A stretch of 9,570 nt of DNA, taken from assembly GCA_047975295.1 (NCBI GenBank), contig JBKEDH010000109.1, positions 1-9,570 on the forward strand. Direction: 5' to 3'. Below the pieces are notes generated by a model. That model was not told the origin of the DNA and searched no databases. It saw only the letters and a program-made list of their open reading frames with translations. The stretch comes from JBKEDH01 sp047975295 (GTDB taxonomy: Bacteria; Bacteroidota; Bacteroidia; Flavobacteriales; Flavobacteriaceae). Numbering within the stretch: position 1 is the stretch's first letter; every line of letters begins with the position of its first letter. The translations under genes and the position numbers were made by a program. Below are positions 6,279 through 9,570 of this stretch, piece after piece.

Positions 6279-6896
6279 ATGTCTGGGTTAATAGGAAAAA
6301 AAATCGGTATGACCAGCATTTTCGACGAAAACGGGAAAAACATTCCCTGTACAGTAATCGAAGCAGGGCCATGTATCGTTACCCAAGTCAGAACTAAAGA
6401 AGTTGATGGTTACGAAGCCGTTCAGCTTGGTTTCGATGACGCGACAGAAAAAAGTGCTACCAAAGCAGACCTTGGTCATGCCAAAAAAGCAGGAACTTCT
6501 GTAAAACGCAAAATCGTAGAATTTAAAGGTTTTGATGAGGAGTACAAATTAGGCGATGCCATAACGGTAGAGCATTTTGTTGAAGGCGAATTTGTCGATA
6601 TCACAGGGGTATCCAAAGGAAAAGGCTTTCAAGGTGTTGTAAAACGTCATGGTTTCGGTGGGGTTGGCCAGCAAACGCACGGTCAGCACAACCGTTTAAG
6701 AGCGCCGGGTTCCATTGGAGCCGCCTCGTATCCTGCACGTGTTTTTAAAGGTATGAAAATGGCCGGAAGAATGGGTGGAGATAAAGTTAAAGTAGAAAAT
6801 TTAAGAGTTTTAAAGGTAGTTCCAGAAAAGAATCTACTTGTTGTTAAAGGTTGCGTACCCGGACATAAAAACGCTTATGTAACTATTAGAAAGTAA
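6279..6896 (+). CDS. rplC: 50S ribosomal protein L3 (uL3)
   Basis: uL3 is an early 50S assembly protein whose extension reaches towards the peptidyl-transferase centre. The 205-aa protein has the usual length (E. coli 209). It starts MSGLIGKKIGMTSIF. The conserved core runs from VSKGKGFQGVVKRHGFGG (111-128) through QQTHGQHNRLRAPGSIGA (131-148) to RVFKGMKMAGRMGGDKV (154-170). The ATG follows directly on the last heptamer of the upstream repeat. The stop overlaps the rplD start in TAATG, so the two are probably translationally coupled. Its expression may depend on read-through of the terminator-like hairpin 94 bases upstream, because no promoter is evident after it. Confidence 0.98.
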   Translation: MSGLIGKKIGMTSIFDENGKNIPCTVIEAGPCIVTQVRTKEVDGYEAVQLGFDDATEKSATKADLGHAKKAGTSVKRKIVEFKGFDEEYKLGDAITVEHFVEGEFVDITGVSKGKGFQGVVKRHGFGGVGQQTHGQHNRLRAPGSIGAASYPARVFKGMKMAGRMGGDKVKVENLRVLKVVPEKNLLVVKGCVPGHKNAYVTIRK

Positions 6897-7525
6897 TGAA
6901 AGTAGCAGTTTTAGATATAAACGGAAAAGATACCGGTAGAAAGGCAGACCTTTCTAACGAAGTATTTGCTATAGAGCCTAACAATCACGCTGTATATTTA
7001 GATGTTAAGCAATATTTGGCAAACCAACGCCAAGGTACGCACAAATCTAAAGAAAGAAACGAGATTTCAGGAAGTACCCGTAAGCTTAAAAAGCAAAAGG
7101 GGACAGGAACAGCAAGAGCGGGTAGCATTAAGTCTGGAGTGTTTAGAGGTGGAGGCCGTATGTTTGGGCCAAGACCGAGAAATTACAGCTTTAAGCTAAA
7201 CAAAAACCTTAAACGTTTGGCACGTAAATCGGCATTAAGTATAAAAGCAGGGGAGAAAGCCATTACGGTTTTAGAGGACTTCAATTTTGATACTCCAAAA
7301 ACCAAAAGCTTTACCGCAGTGCTTAAAGCATTGGACTTAGAGAACAAAAAATCGTTGTTCGTGTTGGGTACGTCGAATAATAATGTATATTTGTCGTCGC
7401 GCAATTTAAAAAGCTCTGAAGTTATAATATCTTCAGAATTAAGTACTTACAAGATTTTAAATGCAAATCAAGTAGTGCTTTTAGAAGGTGCTTTAGAAGG
7501 AATTGAATTAAATTTAAGTAAATAA
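6896..7525 (+). CDS. rplD: 50S ribosomal protein L4 (uL4)
   Basis: uL4 is a 50S assembly protein; its extended loop lines the constriction of the peptide exit tunnel, with uL22. The 209-aa protein is slightly longer than E. coli L4 (201). The tunnel loop lies in about 45-100 and contains KKQKGTGTARAGSIKSG (65-81) and FRGGGRMFGPRPRNY (83-97), where macrolide-resistance changes map in other bacteria; the conserved residues look normal. The start codon shares its A with the rplC stop (TAATG). In gammaproteobacteria L4 represses its own operon by attenuation in the leader. Whether L4 acts on the structured rpsJ-rplC gap here is only a thought. Confidence 0.98.
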   Translation: MKVAVLDINGKDTGRKADLSNEVFAIEPNNHAVYLDVKQYLANQRQGTHKSKERNEISGSTRKLKKQKGTGTARAGSIKSGVFRGGGRMFGPRPRNYSFKLNKNLKRLARKSALSIKAGEKAITVLEDFNFDTPKTKSFTAVLKALDLENKKSLFVLGTSNNNVYLSSRNLKSSEVIISSELSTYKILNANQVVLLEGALEGIELNLSK

Positions 7526-7531
7526 GAAGCC

Positions 7532-7822
7532 ATGAGTATCTTAATTAAACCTATAATCACAGAAAAAGCGACAGCCAATAGCGAACTACGAAATTGCTAT
7601 ACTTTCGCGGTGAATACAAAGGCGAACAAGGTAGAAATAAAAAAAGCCGTTGAAGCGACTTATGGTGTTTCTGTTGAAAAAGTTCGTACTATAAATGTCC
7701 GTCCAGATAGAAGAACCCGTTATACAAAAACAGGTATTCAGCATGGTAAAACAAATGCCGTTAAAAAAGCAATTGTACAACTGGCGGAAGGTGAAATGAT
7801 TGATTTATACAGTAACATGTAA
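7532..7822 (+). CDS. rplW: 50S ribosomal protein L23 (uL23)
   Basis: uL23 sits at the exit of the peptide tunnel and is the docking site for trigger factor and the signal recognition particle. The 96-aa product has the normal length (E. coli 100). It shows the N-terminal PIITEKAT (7-14), the core YTFAVNTKANKVEIKKAVE (23-41) and the strand VEKVRTINVRP (48-58) leading to the basic loop DRRTRYTKTGIQHGKTN. It starts 6 bases after rplD. A 101-base gap with periodic repeats follows before rplB, much longer than the spacing elsewhere in the operon. Confidence 0.97.
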   Translation: MSILIKPIITEKATANSELRNCYTFAVNTKANKVEIKKAVEATYGVSVEKVRTINVRPDRRTRYTKTGIQHGKTNAVKKAIVQLAEGEMIDLYSNM

Positions 7823-7831
7823 CAAAAATGG

Positions 7832-7859
7832 TATATAGTTAATGGTTAATAGTTGTTAG
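7832..7859 (-). repeat. Heptanucleotide array on the minus strand in the rplW-rplB gap
   Basis: On the plus strand the bases read as four 7-base units (TATATAG, TTAATGG, TTAATAG, TTGTTAG). On the minus strand they can be phased as AACTATT, AACCATT and AACTATA, resembling the AACC-type units of the plus-strand array at 7886-7920. The two arrays therefore form a loose inverted pair around the stem-loop at 7860-7878. The units are degenerate and few, so this array is less sure than the other two. Confidence 0.5.
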
Positions 7860-7878
7860 TGCTCAAAGTAAGAGAGCA
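7860..7878 (+). other. Small stem-loop at the centre of the rplW-rplB gap
   Basis: TGCTC (7860-7864) and GAGCA (7874-7878) form a perfect 5-bp stem with a 9-base loop. No T-run follows, so it is not an intrinsic terminator. Its central position between two oppositely oriented heptamer arrays is what makes it worth marking. A 5-bp stem could be chance. Confidence 0.35.
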
Positions 7879-7885
7879 TATAAAT

Positions 7886-7920
7886 AACCAGAAACCAAAA
7901 ACGAAAAACCAGAAACTAAA
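7886..7920 (+). repeat. Heptanucleotide array, five units, just upstream of rplB
   Basis: Five consecutive 7-base units: AACCAGA, AACCAAA, AACGAAA, AACCAGA and AACTAAA. Every unit starts AAC and has A at positions 5 and 7. The array ends 3 bases before the rplB ATG (7924) and supplies the A-rich region where a ribosome binding site would be. Its units differ from the rplC array's AATCAAA by as little as one base, which suggests one repeat family. Confidence 0.7.
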
Positions 7921-7923
7921 GAA

Positions 7924-8748
7924 ATGTCAGTAAGAAAATTAAAACCAATCACACCAGGGCAGCGTTTTAGAGTAGTAAATGGATTTGACGCCATAACTAC
8001 TGATAAGCCGGAGAAAAGTTTATTAGCTCCGAAAAAAAGGTCTGGTGGTAGAAACAGTCAAGGAAAAATGACCATGCGCTACATAGGTGGTGGTCATAAA
8101 AAGAAGTATCGTATTATCGATTTTAAGCGTAACAAAGCAGGGATTCCTGCCGAGGTTAAAACCATTGAGTACGATCCAAACAGAACCGCTTTTATCGCAT
8201 TATTGAACTATCAGGATGGCGAAAAAAGATATATTATTGCACAAAACGGCTTACAAGTAGGGCAAACCGTAGTTTCTGGAGAAACTGCATCTCCCGAAAT
8301 TGGTAATGCAATGGCATTGAGCCAAATTCCGTTAGGAACTATTATTTCTTGTGTGGAATTGCGTCCCGGACAAGGCGCCGTAATTGCCCGTAGTGCTGGT
8401 GCTTTTGCACAGTTAATGGCAAGAGACGGTAAGTTTGCAACTATTAAAATGCCATCTGGCGAAACACGCTTAATATTAGTAAACTGTCTGGCAACCATAG
8501 GTGTAGTGTCCAACTCAGACCACCAATTGTTAGTGTCCGGTAAAGCTGGTAGAACAAGATGGTTGGGTAGAAGACCACGTACAAGACCGGTAGTAATGAA
8601 CCCGATCGATCACCCAATGGGTGGTGGTGAAGGACGTGCTTCGGGAGGACATCCTCGCTCTAGAAAAGGTCTTCCTGCAAAAGGATACAGAACACGCTCT
8701 AAAAAGAATCCGTCAAATAAATACATTGTAGAACGTAGAAAGAAATAA
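7924..8748 (+). CDS. rplB: 50S ribosomal protein L2 (uL2)
   Basis: uL2 is a large primary 23S rRNA-binding protein that supports subunit joining and peptidyl-transferase activity. The 274-aa product matches the family (E. coli 273). It begins MSVRKLKPITPGQRFRVV, carries GGRNSQGKMTMRYIGGGHKKKYR (41-63) and the central fold with ELRPGQGAVIARSAGA (145-160), and has the C-terminal MNPIDHPMGGGEGR (225-238). H230 corresponds to the functionally important H229 of E. coli. The Met in HPMGGG replaces the His common in proteobacteria; I recall this as a usual Bacteroidota form. A 101-base gap with heptamer arrays precedes it, and rpsS follows after 3 bases. Confidence 0.98.
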   Translation: MSVRKLKPITPGQRFRVVNGFDAITTDKPEKSLLAPKKRSGGRNSQGKMTMRYIGGGHKKKYRIIDFKRNKAGIPAEVKTIEYDPNRTAFIALLNYQDGEKRYIIAQNGLQVGQTVVSGETASPEIGNAMALSQIPLGTIISCVELRPGQGAVIARSAGAFAQLMARDGKFATIKMPSGETRLILVNCLATIGVVSNSDHQLLVSGKAGRTRWLGRRPRTRPVVMNPIDHPMGGGEGRASGGHPRSRKGLPAKGYRTRSKKNPSNKYIVERRKK

Positions 8749-8751
8749 GAC

Positions 8752-9030
8752 ATGGCAAGATCATTAAAAAAAGGACCTTACGTTCATTATAAATTAGAAA
8801 GAAAAGTGGCTGCGAATGTCGAAGCCAACAAAAAAACCGTAATCAAAACATGGTCTCGTGCCAGTATGATTACACCCGATTTTGTTGGGCAAACCATAGC
8901 TGTACACAACGGTCGTCAATTTGTTCCTGTATATGTAACAGAGAACATGGTAGGACATAAATTAGGAGAATTTTCACCAACACGTTCATTCCGTGGACAT
9001 GCCGGTGCTAAAAACAAAGGTAAAAAGTAA
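8752..9030 (+). CDS. rpsS: 30S ribosomal protein S19 (uS19)
   Basis: uS19 lies at the top of the 30S head, pairs with uS13 and takes part in the intersubunit bridges with the A-site finger. The 92-aa protein has the standard length. It shows MARSLKKGPYV (1-11), TWSRASMITPDFVGQTIAVHNG (about 38-59), and the signature GHKLGEFSPTRSFRGHAG (67-84) with a lysine-rich tail. It starts 3 bases after rplB and ends with a double stop (TAATAA). Confidence 0.98.
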   Translation: MARSLKKGPYVHYKLERKVAANVEANKKTVIKTWSRASMITPDFVGQTIAVHNGRQFVPVYVTENMVGHKLGEFSPTRSFRGHAGAKNKGKK

Positions 9031-9036
9031 TAAGCT

Positions 9037-9444
9037 ATGGGAAGTCGTAAAAAACAAATGGCCGAAGCCATAAAAGAAGGGAAGAAGCAAGTTGCTTTTG
9101 CAAAGCTTAATAACTGCCCTACTTCACCTAGAAAAATGCGCTTAGTAGCCGATTTAGTAAGAGGTGAAAGAGTGGAACGAGCGTTAAACATCTTAAAGTT
9201 TAGCCAAAAGGAAGCTTCTAACAGATTAGAAAAATTATTACTGTCTGCAATTGCTAACTGGCAAGCTAAAAACGAAGATGCAAACATAGAAGATGCCGAG
9301 TTGTTCGTACAGGAGATACGTGTAGATGGCGGATCGATGTTAAAAAGACTACGTCCGGCACCACAAGGCCGTGCACACAGAATTAGAAAACGTTCCAACC
9401 ACGTAACCATTGTGGTAGGTGCTAACAATAACACACAAAGCTAA
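9037..9444 (+). CDS. rplV: 50S ribosomal protein L22 (uL22)
   Basis: uL22 binds all 23S rRNA domains during assembly, and its long hairpin lines the exit tunnel opposite uL4. The 135-aa protein is longer than the E. coli one (110) because of an N-terminal extension, MGSRKKQMAEAIKEGKKQ, before the conserved core; extended L22 is usual in this phylum as far as I recall. Core features are NCPTSPRKMRLVADLVRG (26-43), LLSAIANWQAK (68-78) and the tunnel hairpin from EIRVDGGSMLKRLRPAPQGR (93-112) to HRIRKRSNHVTIVV (114-127). It starts 6 bases after the rpsS stop and is followed by rpsC after 9 bases. Confidence 0.97.
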   Translation: MGSRKKQMAEAIKEGKKQVAFAKLNNCPTSPRKMRLVADLVRGERVERALNILKFSQKEASNRLEKLLLSAIANWQAKNEDANIEDAELFVQEIRVDGGSMLKRLRPAPQGRAHRIRKRSNHVTIVVGANNNTQS

Positions 9445-9453
9445 GATATAAGT

Positions 9454-9570
9454 ATGGGACAAAAAACAAATCCAATCGGAAACCGCTTAGGTATTATCAG
9501 AGGATGGGAATCCAACTGGTACGGAGGCAATGATTATGGAGATAAACTTGCCGAAGACGATAAAATAAGG
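9454..9570 (+). CDS. rpsC: 30S ribosomal protein S3 (uS3), N-terminal part, cut by the window edge
   Basis: uS3 forms part of the mRNA entry channel of the 30S subunit and has helicase-like activity on mRNA. Only the first 39 codons are present, in an open frame to the last base. They read [20 protein letters not shown] and then NWYGG, followed by KLAEDDKIR, which matches the N-terminus of the family (about 210-250 aa when complete). The ATG lies 9 bases after the rplV stop, the order expected in the S10 operon, where rplP and rpmC would follow. Confidence 0.95.

Overview
The window reads as a chromosomal segment of a Bacteroidota bacterium, most likely a member of the Flavobacteriaceae. The grounds are a SusC/RagA-type TonB-dependent receptor, a TTG-N19-TAnnTTTG promoter, an AT-rich composition, A-rich leaders without clear Shine-Dalgarno sequences, and a str operon that runs from fusA straight to rpsJ with no tuf gene.

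Left part (1-2546, minus strand): two outer-membrane genes point away from the ribosomal cluster. The first is an Omp85/BamA-TamA-like protein of 563 aa with a GTG start and an IRGF barrel motif. Downstream of it is the N-terminal part of a SusC/RagA receptor. The receptor frame is broken by a TGA at 45-47 where the family normally has a glycine codon. The frame stays open on the far side to the window edge and still reads like SusC, so this looks like a one-base nonsense change or a sequencing error.

Divergent region (2547-2725): it holds a textbook Bacteroidota promoter for the ribosomal operon (TTG at 2653, TACCTTTG at 2675). A small hairpin follows at about the expected 5' end of the mRNA.

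Right part (2726-9570, plus strand): the merged str and S10 operons, in the order rpsL, rpsG, fusA, rpsJ, rplC, rplD, rplW, rplB, rpsS, rplV and rpsC (the last cut by the window edge). All complete genes have normal family lengths and conserved key residues. They build the decoding site (uS12), the 30S head (uS7, uS10, uS19, uS3), the peptidyl-transferase surroundings and exit tunnel (uL2, uL3, uL4, uL22, uL23) and the translocase EF-G. Most neighbours are 0-22 bases apart.

Two gaps break this tight packing and hold the most interesting DNA in the window. Gap 1 (6052-6278, between rpsJ and rplC) contains in order a GC-rich interrupted hairpin, a perfect 11-bp stem followed by a run of T, a sequence that could form a competing anti-terminator helix, and seven 7-base repeats ending exactly at the rplC ATG. 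I see no consensus promoter for rplC after the terminator, so a transcriptional attenuator inside the operon is a reasonable hypothesis. Gap 2 (7823-7923, between rplW and rplB) contains two related 7-base-periodic arrays in opposite orientation around a small stem-loop, the second ending 3 bases before the rplB ATG. No tRNA, rRNA, CRISPR array, insertion sequence or defence system is visible.
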